16,516 bases of DNA from CAYOZL01 sp964408435 (GTDB lineage: Bacteria; Bdellovibrionota_C; UBA2361; SZUA-149; CAYOZL01). This document shows positions 7,326 to 14,999 of the stretch, one piece after another; within the stretch, counting starts at the first letter, position 1, and every line of letters starts with the position of its first letter. The stretch is from NCBI GenBank assembly GCA_964408435.1, contig CAYOZL010000054.1, forward strand, positions 1 through 16,516. The letters are read 5' to 3'. The notes under the pieces were generated by a model. The model saw nothing but the letters and a program-made list of their open reading frames with translations, was not told the origin of the DNA and did no database searches. The position numbers and the translations under genes are program-made.

Positions 7326-8471
7326 CTATACTTTATTTACTATTTCAGAGTATAGCTTAAGAATTTCTTTATTAAATCTCTTAATACTATACCTAGTTTC
7401 AACTAAATCCTTAGCTTTACTAATCTTCTCACTATGCTCTTTTTCAAAAGCATTTTCTAAAGCAATAGAAAAATCTTCTACATTTGCTTTTGCTAGCAAA
7501 GCACATTCAGAATTTAATACTTGAGTATGTGAGTAGATATCAGTTGCAACAATTAGTCTTTCTGAGTCCATATAAGTATAAATTTTAAGCGGGGTATTCA
7601 CTCCAGAAAGTCTTGGAGAAACTAAAACATTTGCTTGCTTATGAATAGATGGCATAAATTTATTTGCAATATGACCAGTAAAGATTACTTCATCCTCTAA
7701 TTTTAAATTGCTAACTAAACTTTCAATTTTATTATTGGATTTTCCAACTAAAACTAAACAGGCTTTATCTCTAACTTCTTTGTTTATTTTAGAATAAGAG
7801 TTAATTAATAATTCTACTCCTTGATAAGGCTCAAAATTTCCTGCATATAGGATTATTTTTTTATCTATCTTGTATGTATCTTTTAAAGAAAACTCATCTT
7901 TACTAGTATTAGATGCAGGAAAATCTTCTATTTGGCAGATATTTGCATTGGGACAAAGCTTCAAGACATCCTTACTAAGAGCACTACAAACAGTAAGCAC
8001 CTTAGTTGCTCTATTAAAAAAGAACTTTTCTACTGATTTAAACGCACTAATTAAAAAATTATATTTTATAAATCCACTTTCTTCTAACTGCGAACTCATT
8101 GAAGAATCAACGTCAAAAATAAATGGTTTTTTTGTAAAAATTGAAAAAAATCCAGCTATAAAACCCGCCTCTTCTACTCCATGATAAACATCATATTTTT
8201 TACTTAGTATTAACTTTAAAGCAGAGAAAAAGAAGAAAAAATCTAATACTATCTTCTTAAATGAAGGCCCAGGTTTTATTGAACTAATAAAAGGCACAGA
8301 TAAAGATCTCTTTACTTCAACATTCTCAATTTTCAAATCCTGTCCTAACGGATAACAAAGAAGAGTAACTTCATGCTCTGCTTGAGATAAAGCAAAAAGT
8401 ATTTGTCTAATATTAATAGGTGTCCCTCTGGCAGTAAAAAATGGTTGAGGTGATAGAATAAGAACTTTCAT
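7326..8471 (-). CDS. GT4-type glycosyltransferase
   Basis: A 381-residue GT-B fold glycosyltransferase (glycosyl transferases group 1) that moves a sugar from a nucleotide-sugar donor to an envelope acceptor. The N-terminal Rossmann half starts MKVLILSPQPFFTARGTPI. The linker to the donor-binding half is followed by KKIILYAGNFEPYQGVELL (about residues 204-222) and LVLVGKSN, both typical. The donor site is SGVNTPLKIYTYMDSERLIVATDIYSHTQVL (about 289-319). Here the first acidic residue of the usual EX7E motif is not present, and Glu 304 stands where related proteins commonly have Gly. It starts at ATG 8471, 13 bp after the FrhB-like gene, so the two are almost surely co-translated. A hydrophobic Phe-rich stretch near residue 80 may attach it to the membrane. 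Acceptor and sugar cannot be named. It ends in TAG. Confidence 0.88.
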   Translation of the reverse strand: MKVLILSPQPFFTARGTPINIRQILFALSQAEHEVTLLCYPLGQDLKIENVEVKRSLSVPFISSIKPGPSFKKIVLDFFFFFSALKLILSKKYDVYHGVEEAGFIAGFFSIFTKKPFIFDVDSSMSSQLEESGFIKYNFLISAFKSVEKFFFNRATKVLTVCSALSKDVLKLCPNANICQIEDFPASNTSKDEFSLKDTYKIDKKIILYAGNFEPYQGVELLINSYSKINKEVRDKACLVLVGKSNNKIESLVSNLKLEDEVIFTGHIANKFMPSIHKQANVLVSPRLSGVNTPLKIYTYMDSERLIVATDIYSHTQVLNSECALLAKANVEDFSIALENAFEKEHSEKISKAKDLVETRYSIKRFNKEILKLYSEIVNKV

Positions 8472-8484
8472 AAAATTAAGGCTT

Positions 8485-9924
8485 TCATTTTTTTATTTTA
8501 TAGAAAAAATCTCTTCGCCAATCTCTAAATCTTCTTTTTTTATTATTCAACCATAATAGCGAGTAACCAAATTTTGAAAAAAATAATTTCAAAATTCCTA
8601 TTTTTACTTTTGGCCAGTTTAGAAAACAAAAGAAATGAGTAAATATATTTGCTTCTGTTAATACAAACTCTTTACCCTTAGACTTAGGTATTTCAATCCC
8701 ATACTCTGGAACAGGCAAACCTTGTCTCCTTCTAGTTTCAATTATTCTAAAAGCCCTACCTCTTTTCTCAGTTCCCATCATAGTATTAGAACTTTTTGCA
8801 TGCTCAGGACTTAAAGTTACAAGCTTTAAGTCTTCTCTTTGATTAGCAAGCTCTAAAGCTTTAACACCCTCTTTAGTCCTCCCTAAGACAAAGCTATAAC
8901 CTTCAGAAAAATTAATACTTTTATCCGGTGGAGACATCCAAGGATCTCCTATTGCTATGTCTGCAAATTCTGCAGTTGAATCATAACAAGTCATACATCG
9001 TGGTGGAGTATATAATCTATATAGAATGTTCAGAATTTCCATTGAATTTGGTCTATATTTTTGTGCATGAGGAAAATAAACTGGATAAGTGCTTCCATCA
9101 TCTAATTCTAAATGAGGAGTGCCAGGATGCTTACCAACTCTTGAAATAAACTTTTTAGACCTGGATTTGATTTTTTCATCAATTCCTTTCCATATTTCAT
9201 TCATGGGGTCATGCTCAACTGCAGCATGACAAAAGAGTCCAATAGTAAGCACAATTCTGTCTTTTATTTTTCGATTTAATTCTTTAGCTTTTAAAAGCCC
9301 ATGAATCTGGCAAGGTAGTCCAACAACGGCATATTTTCCTTTAGTATTAATCACCTCATCTAATACTGCATTAGTTGGAGCAATTGCATACTTTGACTTC
9401 ATTGTTGAAAGTATTTCTTCCTTTGTTCTTGCAAGTATCGGTTTACCTTTCCACTGTGTTTCAGGATCCGATGCAACTAAAACAGCCCCGTCTATTTCCT
9501 TATTCTCCAATAAGGAAATCAATAAACCTGTTACAGCTCCGCCACTTGTAGAATTTTCTCTAATTCCATGTTTTTGAGCATAGCTAAGATAAGCTTGCTC
9601 AAAATGACCATGCATATCACTTAACTCTGGAACATGTTCAAATAATTGCTTTGCCAAACTAGGAACACTAAATTCATCCCCAGGACAAACCTGCACACAT
9701 AAATCACAATCAGTACAACTTGAAAGATTCTCAACTTCTGGAAAACCTTCATTACTAACAGATAAAACTTTTGTTGGGCAAATTCCAACACAACTTCCGC
9801 AACGATGGCATAGATCTCCATCTACTATTCTTGCTAAAGTTTTTAAAGCACGAGGTTGATTCTCTTCGTCTTTTTTTAGTGGCTTAACAAATGGCCCTTT
9901 TTTTCTTAGTGGAATTGCTGACAT
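8485..9924 (-). CDS. FrhB-like (coenzyme F420 hydrogenase/dehydrogenase beta-subunit family) iron-sulfur protein
   Basis: About 479 residues from ATG 9924 (a TTG at 9933 adds three). The N-terminal part carries two ferredoxin-type 4Fe-4S motifs: CHRCGSCVGICP at about residues 42-53 and CTDCDLCVQVCP at 73-84 (TTG numbering). The FrhB/FdhB domains follow, with STSGGAVTGLL at about 128-138, VVGLPCQIHGL at 203-213, CMTC at 313-316 and IGDPW at 328-332. Proteins of this family use flavin and iron-sulfur clusters to move electrons; some act with F420, others reduce bilins or chlorophyll intermediates, and others sit in polysaccharide gene clusters. Pairing with the glycosyltransferase makes the polysaccharide role attractive, but this is an inference. 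After about residue 420 it has a basic, hydrophobic extension that I do not recognise. It is the only gene ending cleanly in TGA, and a TAA lies two codons further on. Confidence 0.85.
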   Translation of the reverse strand: MSAIPLRKKGPFVKPLKKDEENQPRALKTLARIVDGDLCHRCGSCVGICPTKVLSVSNEGFPEVENLSSCTDCDLCVQVCPGDEFSVPSLAKQLFEHVPELSDMHGHFEQAYLSYAQKHGIRENSTSGGAVTGLLISLLENKEIDGAVLVASDPETQWKGKPILARTKEEILSTMKSKYAIAPTNAVLDEVINTKGKYAVVGLPCQIHGLLKAKELNRKIKDRIVLTIGLFCHAAVEHDPMNEIWKGIDEKIKSRSKKFISRVGKHPGTPHLELDDGSTYPVYFPHAQKYRPNSMEILNILYRLYTPPRCMTCYDSTAEFADIAIGDPWMSPPDKSINFSEGYSFVLGRTKEGVKALELANQREDLKLVTLSPEHAKSSNTMMGTEKRGRAFRIIETRRRQGLPVPEYGIEIPKSKGKEFVLTEANIFTHFFCFLNWPKVKIGILKLFFSKFGYSLLWLNNKKRRFRDWRRDFFYKIKK

Positions 9925-9972
9925 TTGAGCCAATCATACAATAAAGAATGAGAATCTGGTAGAAGCTAAATG

Positions 9973-10332
9973 CTAATAGGAGCCAAGAAGTAAGATAGTG
10001 CTTAAAATCAACATAATTGTAGCTGGCATCATCTTGGTTAATTCATCATCAATTTTAAAATGCATAGTAACTGCACCTAACATAAGAAACACAACTACTA
10101 GAGAAGCTGGCGCTACTATATTCGTTACCCAAAAACCAACTAATAAAGCTAGACCAGAAGTAATTTTTAAAAAGCCTATTAAATAATATGACCAGCTAGG
10201 TAGGCCATATTCAGCAAACTCTTCTTTTAAATTTTTAGACTCGCCTCCACGATAGCTCGTCTCCATATTTGCTCTAAGCAACCAAACATTTAATAAACCT
10301 AATGCGACAATAGCTTGTATTACTTGTATCAT
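9973..10332 (-). CDS. DoxX-like membrane protein
   Basis: A 119-residue protein with four predicted transmembrane helices (about residues 3-18, 48-68, 72-92 and 101-118). It carries the DoxX-like pattern: FAEYGLPSWSYYLIGFLKITSGLALLVGFW, a polytopic core, then MLGAVTMHFKIDDELTKMMPA. It starts at ATG 10332 with AGGAG about 12 bases upstream, one of the few good ribosome binding sites here. DoxX-like proteins sit in the inner membrane and are linked loosely to redox or detoxification tasks; no exact role can be given. It is followed by the FrhB-like gene after about 40 bp, so co-transcription with that redox protein is likely. It ends in TAG. Confidence 0.85.
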   Translation of the reverse strand: MIQVIQAIVALGLLNVWLLRANMETSYRGGESKNLKEEFAEYGLPSWSYYLIGFLKITSGLALLVGFWVTNIVAPASLVVVFLMLGAVTMHFKIDDELTKMMPATIMLILSTILLLGSY

Positions 10333-10492
10333 GATTAATTTTACTCCTCTCAGCTTTCGCTGCTTAATTAACGCTTTACTCAGTAAGTGCTTGCTATAAT
10401 TTAACCTAAAATCTAAATCATTACTAGTATGCTAATCTCAGTAACTCCTCTTTAGTTACTATATATTTATACTCTTAGCACCCTTTGTGCTG
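10333..10492 (-). other. 160-bp intergenic region with small hairpins
   Basis: Just after the TraD-like stop (minus strand) lies AGCAC-5 nt-GTGCT (10477-10491), then AGTAAC-9 nt-GTTACT (10440-10460). Neither is followed by a T-run on the minus strand, so termination here is possible but weakly supported. Close to the DoxX ribosome binding site the minus strand reads CAGC-GAAA-GCTG (10351-10362), a short stem with a GNRA loop that could affect DoxX translation. CTTTCGCTGC in this segment recurs at 15631-15640. Confidence 0.4.
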
Positions 10493-12718
10493 TTAGATAA
10501 TTGGTTCTTCAAATTCTACTTCTTCGTCAAAAGGAGAATTAGATTTAATTGTAGAATCAGGATTATAATCGCCTTCTTCCCAGCTACTTAATATTTGTTT
10601 TACTTCAGCAATAGGCCTAGCGTAGTTCTCTCTTGAAAATTTAATTGCTTGCTCGACATAAGATTTTTTAGGCGGGTGCACGAACAATGTTCTGGCAGAA
10701 AATGCTTCATGTGTTTCTCCTTCAATAGACATTTTAACTAGAAAGTCTTGTACACCTAAATTAATTAAATCTCTTTCTTTAAATCTAGGATTAAACTCAG
10801 AAGACATTACTTTAGAGTCCTCTCCTCCTATTCTAAAAGAAATAAGCGAGCCAACATTTCCAAACACAGTAGTTCTAATAGAATCATCAAGTTGGCCAAG
10901 AAACTGATTCGCAATAGTAAGACATAGTCTATACTTTCTAGATTCACTTAAAATTTCATCAAAAGTATCAGTAGCAAAATTTTGAAACTCATCTACGTAG
11001 AAATAAAAATCCACTCTATCTTTTTCAAGTATATCTGCTCTAGACATTGCAGCTTGATAGATTTTAGTAATTGCAATTGCTCCTAATAAAGCAGCATTTT
11101 CCTCCCCTAAAATCCCTTTAGAAATTTTCATTAATAGTATTTTCTTACCATCCATGATTTCTCTAAAATTAAATAAGTTCACAGGCTGGCCTACGATGTT
11201 TCTAATCATATTAGTAGAAACAAATTGCCCAACTTTATTTAATAAAGGCGTAATAGCTTCATTATCAAACTTCTCTGACCAACCTGCAAACTCATTAACC
11301 CAAAAGTTTTTAACAACATCATCTTGAATATTTCTAACAATTGTTTGTCTATAATTCTTATCAGTAAGCATTTTCAGAATAGATAAAACAGTTGTGCCCT
11401 CAGAATCTAATAATGCCAAAGTAGTATAACGAAGAACATGCTCTAATCTTGGAGACCAGTTTGAGCCAAAAAGTTTTTTGAAAATTTCAATAAAACCAAT
11501 TGTCACTCTCATTTTTAATTCTTCAGGAACTTTTTCTAGAGGATTAAAGCTTGCAGGAAATTCTAAATCAGAAGGGTCGAAAATAACTACATCTTTTAAT
11601 CGATGTTCAGGAACAAGCTCTAAAACATTATCAACTAAATCACCATGAGGATCTAGCACTCCTACACCATGACCTGCTTCAATGTCATTTTTAATTAAAA
11701 GCTCTAAAAGTTTAGATTTACCAACACCTGACTTACCTAAAACATATAAATGTCTTCTTCTATCGTTTCTTTTAATTCCAAATTTACTTTTTTGATCTCT
11801 AAAATTAGTTTCAGCAAAAAATGAGATTTCAGGATCTCTTTGATTGGTAGGTAATTCACTAGGTGGTGGCTCCCTGTGTGAAAGCACATGAACTAAATTG
11901 GGCACTTCACTTTCCGCAGGTAGATGAAAAAGAGTTGCTAGTTCCTTTGTCCCTAATAAAAAACCATTAAAGATAGATCTTTTTTGAAATTTCTCAACAA
12001 AACCAGATGATACTATCTTCGAAAATTTAAATTGGTTTAAATCCAAAGTGTTAAAATTAGACATCGCACCACAAACACCTTGCAGTCTAACTTTAGGATC
12101 TAAATTTTGTTTTTTAGAAACACTTGCAATTCTAATATTAACTGAGAACATTCTATTTGAAGTTTTTTCTTCAATTCTTGGTCTAAAAGTTTTTGCTGCT
12201 TCTTTTTTAAACCAATACTTAAAACGTAAAATATTATGAACTCTATCCCATCTTTTCCTAAAGCTCATTACTAAGTTATGCATCCCAGTATCTGATTTAG
12301 GTTTTACTACTATTTGTATAAAAACTGCTTCTCCTGGAGCAAGCTTTGATAAAACACTAAGCAAGCCAGATAGTGAATCTCCTTCAAATTCTGTAAAATT
12401 CTTTATTGGAAATAAATCTTTTCTTTTTAGCTTTAATTCTGTAGCAAGTATATTTGCTTTTTTTGAAGATAAATTTTTTGTGAAATCTGCTATTTTTACA
12501 ATATCTGCAGCAGGAGCTACAGCATAAACCTGCCCTGAGACAACCTGTGCAGTTGCTTCATCTGCACTAAAACAAAATGCAATATTTTGCCCAGTTCCAA
12601 GCATTTCAAAGGCAACTGTTTGCCCTCTTAGAGTTTCATGTAATTGTATAAAAACTTCCTCAAACGCAGCTGCAGTTTGCATATTATCTTGAGGAATTTT
12701 AATTAGATAGCTATTCAT
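10493..12718 (-). CDS. Soluble TraD/VirD4-like ATPase (HerA-FtsK superfamily)
   Basis: A 741-residue protein from ATG 12718 to TAA. Residues 1-300 form a module with no membrane segment that I do not recognise beyond its presence in similar proteins. The ATPase part begins with RRHLYVLGKSGVGKSKLLE, the Walker A being GKSGVGKS at 328-335. GVLDPHGDLVDNVLELVP at 353-370 is typical of the TraD/VirD4 coupling family. Walker B is FYFYVDEFQNF at 571-581 (D576, E577) and the sensor segment is TIANQFLGQLDDSI at 601-614. Coupling proteins pump DNA in conjugation, but they normally have N-terminal transmembrane helices, and no relaxase or secretion genes are seen here. The architecture resembles soluble proteins annotated as conjugative transfer proteins in candidate phyla bacteria. 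DNA translocation or processing in the cytoplasm is the likely general role; the process is unknown. Confidence 0.85.
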   Translation of the reverse strand: MNSYLIKIPQDNMQTAAAFEEVFIQLHETLRGQTVAFEMLGTGQNIAFCFSADEATAQVVSGQVYAVAPAADIVKIADFTKNLSSKKANILATELKLKRKDLFPIKNFTEFEGDSLSGLLSVLSKLAPGEAVFIQIVVKPKSDTGMHNLVMSFRKRWDRVHNILRFKYWFKKEAAKTFRPRIEEKTSNRMFSVNIRIASVSKKQNLDPKVRLQGVCGAMSNFNTLDLNQFKFSKIVSSGFVEKFQKRSIFNGFLLGTKELATLFHLPAESEVPNLVHVLSHREPPPSELPTNQRDPEISFFAETNFRDQKSKFGIKRNDRRRHLYVLGKSGVGKSKLLELLIKNDIEAGHGVGVLDPHGDLVDNVLELVPEHRLKDVVIFDPSDLEFPASFNPLEKVPEELKMRVTIGFIEIFKKLFGSNWSPRLEHVLRYTTLALLDSEGTTVLSILKMLTDKNYRQTIVRNIQDDVVKNFWVNEFAGWSEKFDNEAITPLLNKVGQFVSTNMIRNIVGQPVNLFNFREIMDGKKILLMKISKGILGEENAALLGAIAITKIYQAAMSRADILEKDRVDFYFYVDEFQNFATDTFDEILSESRKYRLCLTIANQFLGQLDDSIRTTVFGNVGSLISFRIGGEDSKVMSSEFNPRFKERDLINLGVQDFLVKMSIEGETHEAFSARTLFVHPPKKSYVEQAIKFSRENYARPIAEVKQILSSWEEGDYNPDSTIKSNSPFDEEVEFEEPII

Positions 12719-12827
12719 ACAAGATTCACATATTACACTTTTAGGCAGACTAAGACAATAAGCACATTAAAAACAACAATAATTATATGTAATATTTTTG
12801 TATGGTTAGAATTCTACGAATGGAAAT

Positions 12828-13424
12828 TTACTTACTAGTTGAATAGCTAGCTAGTAATTTATTAAATCCAGTCTCTAAATATGAAATGGCATTCTTATCC
12901 TCAAGTAGCCTGTAATAGTAATGATATCCCAACATTAAAGAAAACATTTGAAAAGCAAAGTCTTTAGAATCAGTCTTAGAAACAAAATCACCTTCCTCTA
13001 TCCCTGAGTCAACTATTCTAGAAATAGAATCAATAAGTTGTATTTGAGCATTTTTTAGAAAATCATTCACTGGACCTGGAATATCATCAAATTCAGAAGA
13101 TGCAGCAATGAGCACACACCCCCCTGTTTTAGGTAAATTTTGCAACCAAGCTTTCCAAGCGCTGAAAAAAGCAATAAGACGTGGCTTGCCTCTTTTTACT
13201 TTTAATACAGGTATTAAAACATTTTCGCTGAAACTATTTGAAACTAAAGATAGAGTTTCTACCTGTAGATTTTCTTTTGATTTAAAATGAGCAAATAAGC
13301 CACTTTTTGACATTCCAACTGATTTTGCCAAAGAACCAATAGTTAATGAATTTAAACCATAAATACTAGCAAGCTCATGTGCTTGGTTTAAAATACTCTT
13401 TTTTGTAATAGCCCCTTTATTCAT
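12828..13424 (-). CDS. TetR/AcrR-family transcriptional regulator
   Basis: A 198-residue regulator starting at ATG 13424 behind AAGAGAG and ending in TAA. The N-terminal 60 residues are the TetR DNA-binding domain: GAITKKSILNQAHELASIYGLNSLTIGSLAKSVGMSKSGLFAHFKSKENL, with the helix-turn-helix at about 27-50. The C-terminal domain contains TGGCVLIAASSEFDDIPGPV at about 100-119, common in one large TetR subgroup, and ends in helices that would form the dimer. Ligand and targets are not evident. The gene sits between the MenE-like ligase (86 bp upstream, same strand) and the TraD-like ATPase (109 bp downstream). There is no divergent partner, so self-control or control of a distant gene is as likely as control of a neighbour. 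The gap upstream has a possible -10 box, TATACT, without a good -35. Confidence 0.9.
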   Translation of the reverse strand: MNKGAITKKSILNQAHELASIYGLNSLTIGSLAKSVGMSKSGLFAHFKSKENLQVETLSLVSNSFSENVLIPVLKVKRGKPRLIAFFSAWKAWLQNLPKTGGCVLIAASSEFDDIPGPVNDFLKNAQIQLIDSISRIVDSGIEEGDFVSKTDSKDFAFQMFSLMLGYHYYYRLLEDKNAISYLETGFNKLLASYSTSK

Positions 13425-13510
13425 CTCTCTTTTTACTTAAAAACTCTTCCCTTAAATGATCTAAAAAGTATAATTTAGCAAAGACGTTTATAATTACAAA
13501 ACCTGACAAA

Positions 13511-14896
13511 TTAAAATAACATTTTAACCTTAGCATAATCAATTTTACCTAAAGAAGTACTTGGTATTTCCTTAATCACTTTAATAAATTTAGGTATTTT
13601 ATATTTTGCTAAATTATCCCTAAATAATAGCTCAAGGCTAGACATCTCAAAATCACTAAAATTACTTCCAAGTTCTATTGCTAAAGCAGGAACACTTCCC
13701 CACTTATCATCTTGTATTGCTACAACAACTGCTTTTTCAATATTCATATTTTGCAATGCTAAATTCTCTATCTCTAAAGGATTAATATTTTCTCCCCCAG
13801 AGATAATAGTTCTATCGCTTCTTCCTAGAATTTCCAATCTTCCTTTTGAATCAATTTTTGCTAGATCACCAGTATTAAACCATTCTTGTCTAGCCTCTTC
13901 CCCTACATAGCCTAGAAAAAGAGATTTAGATTTAACTAAAAGCTCTTGCCTATTATTAAAATCTACTTCAACTCCAGATAGAAGTTTTCCACTAGTATGC
14001 GAATTATCTTCTGTAAGTTTTTGTTCTAAAAAACTAATATGAGAGCAGGTCTCAGTCATCCCATAAGATGTTCTAACTGGAAGTTCTAATTCTATTATTT
14101 TTTTTAAAACTCTTTTATCAGTAGGAGCCCCTCCTACTAAAATAAGTTTTAGTCTTTTTAGTCTTTTAATTGCATCTTGATTTTCTAAAAGTTTTTTTAA
14201 AACACTCGGAACTAAAGACACATGCGTTATTTCAGGATTATTACTTAAAGTTTCACAAATTACTTCAGCAGAGAACTTTTCAATTATAAAACAACTTGCT
14301 CCAGCTTTTAAACATCTGAATAAAATACATAAGCCGCCAACATGATAAAAAGGTAGGGACGCTAACCAACAATCCCCTTTTTCTAAGCTATTTAACCTAT
14401 TTGAAGCTTCAGCATGAATTAAAAAATTATCAAGACTAAGTCTCGCTCCTTTTCCAACGCCAGTACTACCAGAGGTAAAGATTACAACATCTTCTTTTTT
14501 AGATTGTTCTGCATTTTGCACTAAGATTAACTGATCTCTATTCACAAAACTATCTAAAGTATATACTTTATTAAAACCTACACTTTTTAAATTATACTTT
14601 ACTGAATCATTTAGAGAATCAGTAAAAACAATGTTTGAATTTAATAACTTTCTTTGCTCTTTCCAAGCACTAGGCTTAAGTCTTGTATTGTAGATAACAG
14701 CTGTTTTATTTACTTTTATAATCGCGAGTAAAAGCACAATAAATTCAATACTATTATTTAAAAAAATAGAGATTTTAATTTCTTTTAACTTAGCCAGCTC
14801 AGCACTTAGCCGATCTACTTTTTCTTGTATTTTTATCTGTGATAACTTCGAGCTACTATCACAGATAAAAATAGAGTTTTTAGAAAATATTTTCAT
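13511..14896 (-). CDS. menE: AMP-forming acyl-CoA ligase, MenE-like (o-succinylbenzoate-CoA ligase)
   Basis: An ANL-superfamily enzyme: it activates a carboxylate with ATP to an acyl-AMP and passes it to CoA. Motifs in order (numbering from TTG 14911): phosphate loop FTSGSTGVGKGARLS at about 145-159, with Gly where Pro is usual; YGMTETCSH at 283-291; NTGDLAKID at 346-354; hinge GRSDRTIISGGENINPLEIE at 363-382; and STSLGKIDYAKV near the end, with catalytic Lys 456. The short length (461 residues from ATG 14896) and the overall pattern fit MenE, which makes o-succinylbenzoyl-CoA for menaquinone, but no other men gene is present to confirm it. ATG 14896 is preferred to TTG 14911; neither has a strong ribosome binding site. 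Codons 13-28 contain a perfect 17-bp inverted repeat. It lies 88 bp after the Smr-like gene. Confidence 0.75.
   Translation of the reverse strand: MKIFSKNSIFICDSSSKLSQIKIQEKVDRLSAELAKLKEIKISIFLNNSIEFIVLLLAIIKVNKTAVIYNTRLKPSAWKEQRKLLNSNIVFTDSLNDSVKYNLKSVGFNKVYTLDSFVNRDQLILVQNAEQSKKEDVVIFTSGSTGVGKGARLSLDNFLIHAEASNRLNSLEKGDCWLASLPFYHVGGLCILFRCLKAGASCFIIEKFSAEVICETLSNNPEITHVSLVPSVLKKLLENQDAIKRLKRLKLILVGGAPTDKRVLKKIIELELPVRTSYGMTETCSHISFLEQKLTEDNSHTSGKLLSGVEVDFNNRQELLVKSKSLFLGYVGEEARQEWFNTGDLAKIDSKGRLEILGRSDRTIISGGENINPLEIENLALQNMNIEKAVVVAIQDDKWGSVPALAIELGSNFSDFEMSSLELLFRDNLAKYKIPKFIKVIKEIPSTSLGKIDYAKVKMLF
14828..14873. repeat. Perfect 17-bp inverted repeat inside the ligase coding region
   Basis: TATTTTTATCTGTGATA at 14828-14844 is followed after 12 bases (ACTTCGAGCTAC) by its exact reverse complement TATCACAGATAAAAATA at 14857-14873. 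It starts 22 bases after the A of the ligase ATG. In the mRNA it would form one long, uninterrupted stem. Confidence 0.9.
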
Positions 14897-14999
14897 TTCT
14901 ATATTATTCAAATATCAACATAAAATTTATGAGCGAGTAAATGCTTAAACATTTTCTAGTTAAAACCAATAATAATCAAGGCAAGGGCTAAGAAAAAAA

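Noticed and set aside
10376..10404. TATAAT preceded by TTGC on the plus strand in the 160-bp gap, as a promoter
   Set aside because: No plus-strand gene follows and there is no -35 box at proper spacing.
10493..12718. Integrative conjugative element based on the TraD-like gene
   Set aside because: No relaxase, integrase, secretion ATPase or attachment repeats occur in the window; the neighbours are ordinary chromosomal genes.
14120..14138. AGTAGGAG-CCC-CTCCTACT hairpin inside the ligase gene
   Set aside because: It encodes the conserved VGGAPT segment, is only 8 bp, and is readily explained by codon choice.
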